In this document: positions 1 to 9,536 of the stretch, one piece after another
Layout of the letters: each line of letters begins with the position of its first letter
How positions within the stretch are numbered: the stretch's first letter is position 1
Origin: Flavobacteriales bacterium
Lineage (GTDB): Bacteria; Bacteroidota; Bacteroidia; Flavobacteriales_F; PHOS-HE28
Assembly: GCA_016713875.1 (NCBI GenBank)
Contig: JADJOI010000003.1
Location: 1-64,000, forward strand
DNA: 64,000 bases
Direction: 5' to 3'
Notes under the pieces: model-generated
The model's input: the letters and a program-made list of their open reading frames with translations, nothing else
Told to the model about the DNA's origin: nothing
Database searches by the model: none
Translations under genes and position numbers: made by a program

Positions 1-460
1 TGTCGCTCAACTCCGCCCTGTCCTGGTCTGCCCCTTCACCAAACGCTCACGCAGGGCCGAGAGCGCGCGCAGCTTCGGCGAATGCCAGATGCGCCTGTCC
101 GAATTGCAGCCGGGCCTTGCCCCGAACCGGTGGGCGTACAGTGCGATGCGCGGAGCATCCACCGTATTGCTTTTGCCGCGCTGCATCCCAATGCTCAGGC
201 GGATGTCCGTGGCGTGGGCCATCCACCGGGGATACCCCCACTACCACTCAAGGTCTTCACCACGCCATGGCTGTAATGCCCGGTCGGTTCCAGGCACACC
301 ATATTCGGGCACCATTGCTTGGGCCCCGCGCCTGGTCCATTTGCGCAACACGGTGCAGCTCGCTGGTGCTGGTCTTCACCCGCTCTTCCTTCACACCACG
401 TTGTCCCGTTCGTCCTGCAGGGCTGCATCCAATGTCGCGCTCGCCCACATCAGACACCTA
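1..460 (-). pseudogene. IS110-family transposase fragment, frameshifted, runs off left edge
   Basis: Three minus-strand frames read in order give pieces of one IS110-type transposase. They are a segment with LEPTGHYSHGVVKTL (the E-x-TG-x-Y block of the N-terminal DEDD domain), then GMQRGKSNTVDAPRIALYAH (the block normally read as KSDTVDA-RIA-YA), then LRALSALRERLVKGQTRTGR (the start of the coiled-coil region). The frame changes at least twice. The C-terminal catalytic serine domain would lie beyond position 1. It is either a decayed insertion sequence or an intact one damaged by assembly indels like its neighbours. No inverted ends are expected for this family and none was found. Confidence 0.7.
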
Positions 461-689
461 CCTGCCTCATGGTAGCTCTTTTGGGCTGTTCTTCCACTGA
501 ACGGGCCAAGCAGGTGTCCGTTGCTTCAGAACTCTAACAGGCCGTTTCTATTTACTATCCTAGAGCCGAGCACACTGTGCATTGAGGAGTCCCAATAGAA
601 ATGACAGGGACTTGCTCCCAACCTTCTTGTCCAACTAGTCTCTCCTGCACACTGCCTCGGTTTCTTCGTTAGAACTGTTCCGCCGATAA

Positions 690-1600
690 AGCTTGTAAGC
701 CCAGGTACCTTCGCCCTATCGAACGCGACCTCAAATACGCCGCCATCAGACGTAACCAACGCCGGCGGCTGCTCATCGACTCATCGGATCGAGGAGGACG
801 ATACTCAGCAAGACCTCGCTGGTGCGCGTAACATCCGCCTGGGCGAGGACGTGTTCGCGCGGCGCCATCGGGGCCGCCAAGCGCGACTACTTGTTCAAGA
901 GCCTGGAAGGCCTTCCGCCCGCTGATCAACGTGGTGGTGTGGCTCGCTAGCGATGCTGTGCGACCAGCCAGCGGAGGTTCTCCACCAGCAGGGCACCGCC
1001 CGCGTAGAGATGGGACCGGCGTGGATATTGAGGTGAACGGCGGGCGCGAGGGAGAGACCTGATCCGCAGCACCTTCTGGTTGCAGGACCTGCTGAAGTGA
1101 CCGCAGCTACCTCTTCCATCGTTGTGGGCGGTGGGAAGCACCGAGCTCACCTGGCTGGAGAAGGGGCCACCGTCGCGGGAAGACCGCGAGCCTTCAGGTG
1201 GCACCGAAACTCATGCTGGCCGGCAAGGTGAAGGAGCACGTGTGGCCGGAGAATTCCTCGACTTCCACGGGCGAACTGCGGCCTAGCACAGGCGACGATG
1301 GCAGTAGGGACCGGGGGCAACACTGTGCAGCTTCAAGGAGAACGCAACCGCTATGGGAGGGGCGCAGCGGACCGACATCCAGCGCCACCAGGATCATCAC
1401 CGCCCTACAGTCTGAGGACCGGGTTCCGGGTAGGCTGCGGGCCGACCCAGCGGACTCATCATCCCGGCGGCGGACATCTTCCTGCGTGTGCTGGATGCGG
1501 CGGAGATCGCGGAGATCTTCGTGCCGCAGGTGGGCCTGGCCGATGGCATGGTGTATGACCTGTACATGAAGCAGTACGGACACAAGCGGTATGCGCCGGC
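690..1600 (+). CDS. Ppx/GppA-type exopolyphosphatase, multiply frameshifted
   Basis: Joining plus-strand frames reconstructs a Ppx/GppA phosphatase, an enzyme that hydrolyses polyphosphate or pppGpp. In order one reads KYAAI, RLLIDS, IRLGEDVFAR, GAIGAAKRDYLFKSLE, EEADLIRSTFWLQDLL, then VGGGSTELTWLEKG (the conserved D/V-GGGSTE phosphate-binding loop), and finally AEIAEIFVPQVGLADGMVYD (the C-terminal I-V-P-GLADG signature). These blocks sit in at least six different reading frames over about 900 bp, so this copy cannot be translated as given. Order and spacing match a normal ~300-residue protein, which points to indel errors rather than true decay. Start and stop are approximate. Confidence 0.72.
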
Positions 1601-2677
1601 GGATCCCTTGGTGTGCCGGCCTGGTCGGCGTTCGGCGCTGGCGGCGGTCCTCCTGCTGTGCACTCGCCGGGAAGGCGGCCCGCGGCCATCGGCCTGCGCG
1701 GACACTTCGGCTTCTCTGGCCGCATCGGCCCAGCAGCTGGATCCCGGGTGGGAGGACCACTGCACGGCACCGGAGCTTTTCGTGGAACGGCGGCTGCCGG
1801 GTGACCACCCCGGCAGCGGCACCGGGGCCCCTTCCTACGGGTTCGGGCTGATGTACACGGGCCATGGCCAACCCGGAACGCATCGGGGCCGCGCGCTGCG
1901 TGTGCGGCCCTACCCGCCCTGCCGTTCACGCACGGTGCCCGCGGCGACCTCGGCATGCGCCTGGGCTGGGGGCTGGGCCTGGTGACGCGACCGTACGACC
2001 GAAGGAAGAGAACGCAAGCAGATCGCGATCGGCTCGCGGATCAACACGCTATCCAGCTGATGTTGGCCTACTACCGCCACCGCTCTCGGCCGTACGGAGA
2101 TTTCGGCGGGGTTTCGGCATCGACCACTGGAGCAATGGTTCGTTCGGCCTGCCCAACCTGGGCTCAACCTGTTGAGCGCAAGCCTGGGCGTGGCGCAGGC
2201 ATTGGGACCGGTGACGCCTTACGTGCACGCGAAGGATACCGTTCCGCTGGAGCAGCCCGCGGCGCGAGCAAGCGTGGTGGGTCGTTGTTCTGGAGCGAGA
2301 CCGGACGACCGGAGAACGGCCAGCACAGCGTGTACAGCCCGATCGGGCAGGGTGCAGTGGCGCGACGCGCAAGTCGGCAGTGGCCTCTGGGTGGACGTCT
2401 TCAACAGGGGCGCTGCGCAGCGAGCAGGAATCCTTGCGGACAAAGGGCGGTTGGCGCTCGCCACGCAGGCCGGGCTCCATGCAGGCTACGCACTTGACCT
2501 CTTCGGGCGTGGCGACGCTTCCTGCACATGGGGCTTACGCATACACCGTGCCCGAGCAGGCCGCAGTGTTCCACGGATGGGCTGTCGCTATCGCATCGGC
2601 CGCCACCTGAATGCGCACACGGCGCTGAAGACCACACGCAGTGGCGGATCACGGGAATTTGGATTCGGTTACCGATG
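1600..2677 (+). CDS. PagL-like acyloxyacyl hydrolase, frameshifted
   Basis: Pieces in alternating plus frames read as an outer-membrane lipid A deacylase-like barrel (acyloxyacyl hydrolase, PF09411 type). Visible parts are VMYTGHGQPERI-like sequence near 1860, MRLGWGLGLVTRPYDR near 1955-2000, IQLMLAYYRHRS near 2055, and the diagnostic GIDHWSNGSFGLPNLG near 2115-2165. In this family the H-x-S-N-G stretch carries the catalytic His and Ser. The end reads YRIGRHLNAHTALKT and then FGFGYRW, a typical barrel C-terminus. It follows the Ppx gene directly and is followed by DUF2807 in the same direction, so the three may be one operon. Frame breaks prevent exact limits. Confidence 0.68.
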
Positions 2678-3389
2678 GTCGCACGAGCCGAGCGTTTCCC
2701 TGTTGTTGCTGTTGCTCGCCTCCCGTGAGGCGAGCAGGGACGATGCGTGACGAGCACAGGACCGGAACGCTTGGAGAACGCGGCCTGGGCTCTTTTCTAC
2801 TCGGATGCGTCACGGAGGAACCGGATCGACCTCGTCCTGGAGAACAGGGAGTCCGGCACGTTGGTGGTGGAGGGTGGTGCCAACCTGCTTGACCAGGTGG
2901 TGACGGAAGTGGAGGCCGGCACGTTGACGGTGCGCAATGAGAACCGGCAACTGGGTGCAGCTTCCGACCGCGCATCACCGTGCGCGTGCCGCTGGAGGCG
3001 GTGATGGAACTGGAGCTGCGCGGCACGGGAACGTACATGCAGCGGACACCGTGCGCCAGCAGGTGTTCCGCATCGAGCAGCGCAACGCCCAGGCACGGTG
3101 GACCTGCCGCTCGCGGTGGATACCTCACGTGGGCCTGCACACGGGCGCGGGCGATGTGCGGCTGGCGGGCCGCCGCGGCGTGGCCCATCTGTACAGCGGC
3201 TTCCTGGGGCCCATCGACGCCGGCGCACTGGCGGGCAGGAGGTGAACGTGAACAACAGCGGCGTGGCCGACATCATCTGCCGGGCGCAGCAACGGTTGAA
3301 CGCAGCTCTTCGATGGGCGACGTGCGGTACTACGGTGACCCGGTGCGGCCACGGTGATCGGAAGCGGGTCGGTGCGGTTGGGGCCGTAG
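2675..3389 (+). CDS. DUF2807 (head GIN domain) cell-surface protein, frameshifted
   Basis: Frames joined in order give a putative auto-transporter adhesin head domain, a right-handed beta-helix common in Bacteroidota. Readable pieces are LVVEGGANLLDQVVTEVEAG, ITVRVPLEAVMELELRGTG, VGLHTGAGDVRLAGR, VAHLYSGFLGPIDAGALAG, VNVNNSGVADIICRAQQ, MGDVRYYGDP and finally a G-S-G-S-V-R-L-G-P end at the TAG of 3387-3389. The likely start ATG at 2675 overlaps the end of the PagL-like gene and is followed by a leucine-rich stretch that could be a lipoprotein signal once its frameshift is corrected. It converges on the acs 3'-end copy that begins 11 bp later on the other strand. Confidence 0.7.
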
Positions 3390-3399
3390 CCGTAGCGCC

Positions 3400-3608
3400 T
3401 CACACCCGCCCCGCCTCGATCTCTCCACCACCGCGGGTCCAGAAGCGTGAGGTGTCCCCAAGCCTCCCAGTTCGTTCTCCGCCACCTTCCGCAGGATGCG
3501 CCGCGTAAGATCTTTGCCACTGCATGTCTTGGGCAACCCGCTCACGAATGGATCCTGTCCGGCTTAGCGATGCGGCCGATGCTGACCACCACGGCCATCA
3601 CCGACTTC
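3400..3608 (-). repeat. acs 3'-end copy 2 (distal partial duplicate)
   Basis: About 200 bp matching the last ~66 codons of the acetyl-CoA synthetase gene at 5750-7647, same strand. Readable are VVVSIGRIAKPDRI, then LRKVAENELG-LG, then a TGA at 3400-3402 at the same place as the acs stop. It has small indels and no start of its own. The upstream HepT frame reads directly into it. Differences from the full acs end are scattered, so it is a diverged copy rather than a recent duplication or an assembly echo. Confidence 0.8.
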
Positions 3609-3923
3609 GCTCCTCTGCCAGTTTCCAGCGGACCAAGGTGATTCCGGAGATCGCCCATTACGGTCATGTCGTCCGTGGCATCGTACGAATGCACCAAGCG
3701 GTTCCGGAAGGCGCGGATCTTCGGCGTCCTCGATCGGGTCGTCCGGGTCGAGCAGCATCAGCTTGTAGACGGCCTCGCCAATGATGATCAACCTGCGCTC
3801 AACAGCGTCCTTCACGGTAATGGAGGCAGCATATTGCTCGTAGGTCGTGATGCCTCGCAAATGGATGTTGATCGCATCCAGAGCGAGGATGATATCAGAC
3901 CAGTACTTGCGCTTGGCTTCCAT
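3605..3923 (-). CDS. HepT-like RNase toxin (DUF86), frameshifted
   Basis: Starts MEAKRKYWSDIILALDAINI and continues with VERRLIIIGEAVYKLMLLDP. After a frame change it reads RNRLVHSYDATDD, which carries the R-x4-H-x-Y HEPN catalytic motif. It overlaps the upstream nucleotidyltransferase by about 29 bp, the usual order for MntA/HepT toxin-antitoxin pairs, where MntA AMPylates HepT. The C-terminus runs into the acs 3'-end copy, so the natural stop may have been lost at that junction. The frame change near 3700 is probably an assembly indel. Confidence 0.75.
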
Positions 3924-4227
3924 CGTACACCAGCACCTTGGTCCGTTCGATCACCCTCGCGCATCACCGGGTTCTTCACCGAGCGCATGGTCAGCAGGTC
4001 CACCCGGCGGCCAAAGAAAGCTTCCAGTTTGTCCCACAGGTCCAGCATCAGTTCCCGAAAGTTTTTGGGCGGGTCGCGTGCCTTCAGGTCCACCACCAGG
4101 TCCACATCGCTTTTCCGCGTTGAACGGCCCATGAACCGAAGATCCAAAGGCAGCAGCGAGCCACCTGATGCCTTTCGCACAGGCGCTTGAAGCCTTCTGT
4201 GTCGCGGGAGATCAGCTCGCGTAACAT
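3895..4227 (-). CDS. MntA-like nucleotidyltransferase antitoxin, frameshifted
   Basis: Begins MLRELISRDTEGFKRLCERH at an ATG at 4227, then LWIFGSW (the G-S of the polymerase-beta-like fold), and after a frame change SDVDLVVDLKARDPP, giving the G-S-x(n)-D-x-D metal-binding motif. It continues MLDLWDKLEAFFGRRVDLLT, typical of minimal nucleotidyltransferases. It overlaps the HepT start, and together they form a toxin-antitoxin module placed between two copies of the acs 3' end. A single indel near 4115 breaks the frame. Confidence 0.75.
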
Positions 4228-4798
4228 ACTTCAAAGGTAGGCAGGGGATGGAGCATCTCAACCACGAACACATCCCCCATCACGCAGGACAAGCACTTCC
4301 GGAAGCTGAAGGGGGGAGGTGGGGGTGAGGGAGGTGTGAGGCAGAACTTGGAAGAACAAGGAATACAGAATGCGGCAAAATGCCAAAACAAGGCCGGACC
4401 GATTGAATGACCCATATCCATGATTACCGGTTTTCTTACATGAATCGTATCGTAGCCTTCTTCCTTTGCGTGCTGGGTCTGGGTCCCTTTCCGGCCCACG
4501 ATGTGGTTCGACCGGGCATCTTATCCATTAAAAATATTAAGGGCGATACCTCGACGAAGCCAGCATGGTGGTGGACCATCAACAAGCTGAGGAGGTATGG
4601 CGTTTGGTGTTCACCAACAAGGCCATTAGCCTCTTGTGAATGGTGTATTTCTTCACCTTGGGATCTTGAAGCGAAATGTAAGCACCGGGACCTCCCGATG
4701 AATGGAGCGCCAGCTGGATGATTGGTCTCACGGTACTCGACATGACCGAGAAGTCCCCGCCCGGGATGGAAGCGGCGGCTGGCTGAAGGCCCGGACAT
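4228..4798. other. No recognisable gene
   Basis: AT-richer stretch between the MntA gene and the GC-rich repeat. Frames up to ~100 codons exist on both strands (for example plus-strand 4407-4721 with an apparent MNRIVAFFLCVLGLG signal-like start), but none resembles a known family and the surrounding indel rate makes any frame unreliable. It may hold remains of a small secreted protein. Confidence 0.4.
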
Positions 4799-4868
4799 GC
4801 GGACGCGTGGAGCGAGGAGGCGACCGGAGGAAGCCACCGCAGCCCCGCGAACGCAGGCCGGGACAAGG
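4799..4868 (-). repeat. GC-rich tail-associated repeat, copy 1
   Basis: Read on the minus strand this matches the repeats at 24066-24173 and 32607-32718 over a core containing GCTGCGGTGGCTTCCT, CGGTCGCCTCCTCGCT and CACGCGTCCGC. It lies about 85 bp downstream of the acs 3'-end copy that stops at 4954, in the same relative orientation as the copy downstream of the last icmF tail. The flanks are more diverged than in the other two copies. Confidence 0.7.
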
Positions 4869-4931
4869 ACACCACAGCGGACAGCCCGCCAGGCGGCCCA
4901 ATGAACTGGCAAACATCTGCAGAGTGATCGC

Positions 4932-4961
4932 GCCTGACAGGACAAGATGCCTGTCAGACCC
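4932..4961. terminator. Inverted repeat at the stop of acs 3'-end copy 1
   Basis: CCTGACAGG and CCTGTCAG form a 9-bp stem with an ~8-base loop spanning the stop of the acs tail copy. It may be a transcription terminator, or a recombination-associated palindrome. There is no clear T-run. Confidence 0.4.
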
Positions 4962-5145
4962 GCCCTCCCTTGATCTTTTCCACCACCGCCGGATCCAGCA
5001 GGGTAGAGGGTTCCCCAAACTCCCCAGCTCATTCTCCGCCACCTTCCGCAGGATGCGCCGCGCGATCATCCCACTCCGCGTTTTCGGCGAACCGCATGCG
5101 AACTGGATCCTTGTCCGGCTTGGCGATGCGGCCGATGATCACGCC
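4954..5145 (-). repeat. acs 3'-end copy 1 (proximal partial duplicate)
   Basis: About 190 bp matching the last ~62 codons of acs. It reads IIGRIAKPDK, then MRFAENAE-like sequence, RRILRKVAENELG and LDPAVVEKIKGGR-like sequence before a TGA at 4954-4956. It is joined to the end of the PIN-domain gene, whose frame runs into it. Like the 3400-3608 copy it differs from the full gene at many positions and lacks any upstream acs sequence. Confidence 0.82.
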
Positions 5146-5506
5146 AGGTCAGCCCTTCGATATCCTTGAAGTGCTTGGTATCGAGGGTGAGCAGGGGTGG
5201 GCAAGGGCCGTTGCCGCGATGACTGATCGGCGAAGTGGATGTCCCGTCCGATGCTCACGATCCAGGAGCTTTGCGAAAGCACACCGATACTTCCATGGTG
5301 AAGGGCAGTACATGGAACTTGGTGAGCAGCTCCTTCTTGGTCGCGCTGTATTCCGCCTTGGTGCGGGTACCCGCAAGGACCTCCGCCACGATCGCATCGC
5401 AGAGGACGATACCGCTGCCCTCCACGCGTTCCAGGGCCGCCATGGCCTTTGGCTCGCGCCGGAAGCGGCCTATCAGTACGCTGGTATCGATCAGGATCGT
5501 TTCCAT
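5142..5506 (-). CDS. PIN-domain (VapC-like) toxin, frameshifted
   Basis: METILIDTSVLIGRFRREPK carries the first PIN aspartate (I-D-T-S). It is followed by LCDAIVAEVLAGTRTKAEY with a conserved acidic residue before the central helix. After a frame change one reads GRDIHFADQ and then a T-K-H-F-K-D-I-E-G end, the usual C-terminal Asp region. This is a predicted Mg-dependent RNase toxin. The ATG overlaps the upstream antitoxin gene. The end runs into the acs tail copy, so the true stop is unclear. Frame breaks near 5265 and 5230 look like indel errors. Confidence 0.78.
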
Positions 5507-5707
5507 GCCTTCTCGCGCAGCTCTTCAGCGGTGACCGGGTTGTCCTTCCACAACTCCTCCAAGGTGGCGAAGGGATCCTTCTCCCGCTTGGCCTCCCGTT
5601 CCACGAACTCCACGAACAGGGCGCTGATGCTCTTCTTCCGCCTACGGCTGAGTATGGCGCCGTGCGCTTGAACTTCGGTGGACCGAGAGGGTGAGCTTGG
5701 TGGTCAT
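5491..5707 (-). CDS. DUF6364-like antitoxin, frameshifted
   Basis: Starts MTTKLTLSV at an ATG at 5707 and, after one frame change, reads RRRKKSISALFVEFVERE and DPFATLEELWKDNPVT, ending at TGA 5491-5493. An N-terminal T-K-L-T-L strand followed by a K-S-I-S helix is the ribbon-helix-helix layout of DUF6364-type antitoxins that precede PIN toxins. It overlaps the toxin start by 16 bp, implying translational coupling. The pair lies just downstream of the full acs gene and upstream of the first acs tail copy. Confidence 0.7.
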
Positions 5708-5749
5708 GGGATCGTATCGGAGTGCAAGATACGTGATCAGCCGCCGCCC

Positions 5750-7647
5750 TCACACCCGCCCCCCCTTGATCTCTTCCACCACCGCCGGATCCAGCAGGGT
5801 AGAAGTATCCCCCAAGCTCCCCAGCTCGTTCTCCGCCACCTTCCGTAGGATGCGCCGCATGATCTTCCCGCTGCGCGTCTTCGGCAGGCCGGTCACGAAC
5901 TGGATCTTGTCCGGCTTGGCGATGCGGCCGATGCCGGCCACCACGGCCTCGATGATCTCGCCGCGCATGTTCCCTGCAGCGTTCGCATCATCACAGGGAT
6001 CGGCTTCTCGCACACCACATAGGCGTAGATGCCCTGTCCTTGATGTCGTGCGGATAGCCCACCACGGCGCTCTCCACCACGCCCTTGGCCTGGTTGATGG
6101 CGTTCTCGATCTCGGCCGTGCCGAAGCGGTGGCCGCTCACGTTGATCACATCGTCCACCCGACCGATGATGCGGGTAGCGGCCATCGGCATCGCGCTTAG
6201 CGCCGTCGCCGGTGAAGTAGTAGCCTTTGTAACTGCTGAAGTAGGTCTGGCGGCAGCGCTCGTGGTCGCCCCAGGTGGTGCGAAGGATGCTGGGCCAGGG
6301 AACTTCATGCACAGCAGGCCTTCCACCTCGTTCCCGGTGATCTCCCCCTTGCCCTCGGGCGTGAGCGCACGGGCTGCACACCGGGCAGCGGCCATGCGGC
6401 GTGCGCGGGTTCTCGTCGTTCACCCCGGCCATGGTGCTGATCATGATGGCGCCGGTCTCCGTCTGCCACCACGTGTCCACAATGGGACAGCGGTCCCGCC
6501 CACATGGATCTTGTACCAGTTCCACGCCTCTTCGTTGATGGGTTCGCCCACGCTGCCGATCACCCGCAGGCTGTCCAGCGAGTACGCCAGCACGTGGTCC
6601 AGACCGGCGCCATCAGGCCGCGGGATGGCGGTGGGCGCGGTGTAGAAGATGTTCACCCCGTGCTTGTCATCACCTGCCAGAAGCGGCCCGCATCGGGGAA
6701 GGTGGGCACCCCCTCGAACACCAGCGAGGTGGCGCCGTTCAAGCATAGCCGTAGATGATGTAGCTGTGGCCGGTGATCCAGCCCACATCGGCCGTACACC
6801 AACACACGTCGCTCTCCTCGACCTGGAACACGTTAGGAAACTGTATTCGGTGTACACCATGTAACCGCCGCAGGTGTGCACCACGCCTTTGGGCTTGCCG
6901 GTGGTGCCGCTGGTGTAAGAGGATGAAGAGGGATCCATCGCGTCCATCACTTCGGCGGGACAGTGCTTGTGCACCTGTGGCAGTTCGTCGTGCAGCCACA
7001 CATCGCGGCCTTCCTGCATGTCCACGCTCCAGCCCAGTCGCTCGGCCACGATCACCTTTTGCACCGTGGGACAGGTCTCCAGCGCCTCGTCCACCACGCG
7101 TTTCACGGGGATCTGCTTGTGCCCGCGGTTCAGGCCGTCGCTGGTCAGCACCATGGTGGCCTCGGCATCCTGGATGCGGTCCGCCAGGCTCGCGCTGCTG
7201 AAGCCGCAGAACACCACTGTGGATGGCCCCGATGCGCCGCAGGCCAGCGTGGCGATCACCAGCTCGGGCACCATGGGCATGTAGATGCAGATGCGGTCGC
7301 CCTTTTGCGCCGTTGCGCTTCAGGACGTTGGCGTACTGGCACGCGCTCATGCAGGCTCGCGGTAGGTCAGTCGCACGAAGCGCTCCTTCGGGTCGTTCGG
7401 CTCCCAGATGATCGCGAGCTTGTTGCCGCGCTGCTTCAGGTGCCGGTCCAGGCAGTTCTCGGTGATGTTGGCTGGCCGCCGATGAACCACTTGACATCGG
7501 GCTTCTCGAAGTCCCACTGCAGGGTGCTGTCCCACTTTCGATGCCGGTGAAATGCCCGGCCAGGTCCGCCCAGTACCCTTCGGGGTCGCGGCGGGCTTCG
7601 GCGCATGCGTCGTCGTATTCGGCGGGTGCGGATGCGGGGAGGGCCAT
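5750..7647 (-). CDS. acs: Acetyl-CoA synthetase (AMP-forming), frameshifted
   Basis: Converts acetate, ATP and CoA to acetyl-CoA. From an ATG at 7647 one reads YWADLAGHF, NITENCLDRHLKQRGNK, IWEPNDPKE, then YTSGTTGKPKGVVHT (the P-loop-like AMP-binding motif), DTWWQTETG (motif A5), YFTGDGAKRD and GRVDDVINVSGHR (hinge and C-terminal domain). The end reads LPKTRSGKIMRRILRKVAEN, with the conserved catalytic Lys (S-G-K) that is acetylated in regulation. Length ~632 codons equals the family norm. At least five indels break the frame. Two partial copies of its 3' end lie downstream. Confidence 0.9.
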
Positions 7648-7785
7648 GGCGGAAAATAGGCGACCCGAAGGAAAGCCCTGCCTTGACGGAAGCCCAAGCC
7701 GCCCGCTGGCCTGAACGGATGAATGGTCCAGGTCCTCCACCAAGGCTGGTCACTGCCGGAACAGATGCGGCACCTTTGTCCGGTC

Positions 7786-8381
7786 ATGAGCGACAAGGCG
7801 ATACGCACCAAGGCGGAAGAGCTGCTGGGCTATGGCCTACCCAAGCAGCAGGTGTTCGACAACCTGATGCTGCAGTTCCCTGAAGCCAAGCCGAAGAAGG
7901 TGGCCGAGGTGGTGCGCTACTTGCCCTCGTCGCTGGCCCGTGAACGCTATCGCACCTGCATCTCGCCCTGTTGGGCCTGATCGCGGCATCCGCCTTTCTT
8001 CGCCTGGCACGGCCCCTGATGCATGGGGCCATCGGCCTGGACCAGGCCACGTCCTATCTGAGCCTTGTCCCCATCGCCACGTTGTTGATGGGGGTTAGCC
8101 TGTACCGCTGGCAGGGGCAGGTCTTTGAATGGGTCGGCTGGGGCAACGTGTTGGGGGCATTGGGCTTGGTGAAGGACCTGAGCCATTTTGTGAAGGACGG
8201 CGGCGATCCGTGGACCTTGTCCGGTCGCCTCCTGAGCGTTTCCATTGGCGGGGTTGCCCTCTACCTCGCGTTCCGCGTCTTCACCAAGCCGAAGGTGGAG
8301 AAGGACCCGATGGCACGGTCCCCCGGGCGCTTTGTATTCCCTGACGAGGGCTGGGCTGAGCGCGTGGTCCGCCTTCGCTGA
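7786..8381 (+). CDS. Small membrane protein of unknown function, one frameshift
   Basis: Start MSDKAIRTKAEELLGYGLPK, a helical cytoplasmic N-terminus of ~55 residues. It is followed after a one-base frame change near 7958 by a hydrophobic part with segments around LGLIAASAFLRLA, YLSLVPIATLLMGVSLY, WGNVLGALGLV and VSIGGVALYLAFRVF. It probably spans the membrane three or four times. It ends at TGA 8379-8381 and is divergent from acs. No family recognised. Confidence 0.6.
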
Positions 8382-8404
8382 GATCCCGGCTCGATGGGGA
8401 TGCC

Positions 8405-9302
8405 TCACTCCTTCACCCACATCGTATGGGTCATCAGACCTCGCTCATCGCGCCGGTAATGCGATACACCCCGGCGGGCAGCGCTTCCGTGCTGATCACG
8501 GCCAGGCATCGGAGGTATGTTGTTGCAGTACCATGCGGCCGGTGGCATCGAAGAGGGTGATGGTGTGCGGGCCGGGAGGAGATACCCTCGACTCCGCTCA
8601 GTGTGAAGTGGGTGGTGCCGGGGTTGGGGGCAAGCAAAGAACACCGCCTGCCCGGCGTTCATGGACCCGAAGTGTAAGACCGCAATCCGTCACGTTCGCG
8701 GTTGTGAACGTGATCTCATCATCCGTATAACAGCGCAGTCCGGACCATGGTTGATCGGTAATGAACCATGACCAGCCATCGAGGTAGTTGAACGAAAAGC
8801 CCATTCGCTCGCGCAACGTGTCTGGAGGGGCCCATTCCCAGAGCGATCGCTCGATCAGCAATTGGCGAAGGGGAACGCCATCGACGATAACGGTTGAGGT
8901 ATCAAGCACAGTGAGCCTGGCGTACGGATCATCATTCATGCCTGGTCCGGACCAGAACTGACCGGGTGAGGCGCTGAACCACATCAAGGTGTCGTATTCG
9001 CCGGGCCATGCGTTCCAAGTGTACACCACGCCATCGGCGTAGCGCGTGAGCATGGGGTTCGGATAGGTGAAGGAGGTGTATTCGCTGGAGCCCCATGGTG
9101 CGATGACATTCGTTTCGCGAAGCTTCTGGGCCACGAAGCCGCCCACCGTCGTGTCCCCCTCATAGACGACACGGGTCACGCCCTGTGCACCGCCGAATAG
9201 ATAGTCGGCGTAGTTGTGTACCCATGTCGCCCCCGGAGGACACCAGCTCTGAGCGCAGGCCAGCAGCGGAAGAAGAAGCACGGAGAGTAGGGAGGCACGC
9301 AT
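8405..9302 (-). CDS. Secreted T9SS-sorted protein, C-terminal frameshifts
   Basis: Begins MRASLLSVLLLPLLACAQSW, a clear Sec signal peptide, followed by ~220 residues without a known domain (WVHNYADYLFGG..., aromatic-rich). The C-terminus reads LAPNPGTTHFTLSGVEG, then ITLFDATGRMVLQQ-like sequence, and LPAGVYRITG in alternating frames. This is the T9SS type A sorting domain (PNP, LFD-x-x-GR, G-x-Y). Stop TGA at 8405-8407. The longer upstream ATG at 9413 would bury the signal peptide, so 9302 is preferred. Two indels near 8600 and 8470 break the sorting domain. Confidence 0.72.
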
Positions 9303-9536
9303 ATTGAACGAATGTAGGGAGAAGACGGGTGAGGTGGGGGGGCACGCTGCTTTGCACTTCGCGATAATTCGCTGATGCAAGCGCAGAGTTCGAACAGGTA
9401 ATGAAGAATGCAAAAAAAGTAGAACGCAGAATGGGGCCCAGGACCGCTCGATCCTTCATCCATGTTGAGCCTATCTCACCACCTTGCTCATCGCGCACCG
9501 GGATCCGGCAGAGCCCGTGCTGTCTATCTTGTGCTC

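Noticed and set aside
526..759. Minus-strand 77-codon frame before the Ppx gene
   Set aside because: No family resemblance; overlaps the reconstructed 5' end of Ppx.
4407..4721. Small secreted protein starting MNRIVAFFLCVLGLG
   Set aside because: Only the signal-like start is suggestive; the remainder lacks any pattern and lies in the frameshift-rich end.
1..8400. Programmed frameshifting in several adjacent genes
   Set aside because: Breaks occur at many unrelated places in each gene with no slippery heptamers; assembly error is simpler.
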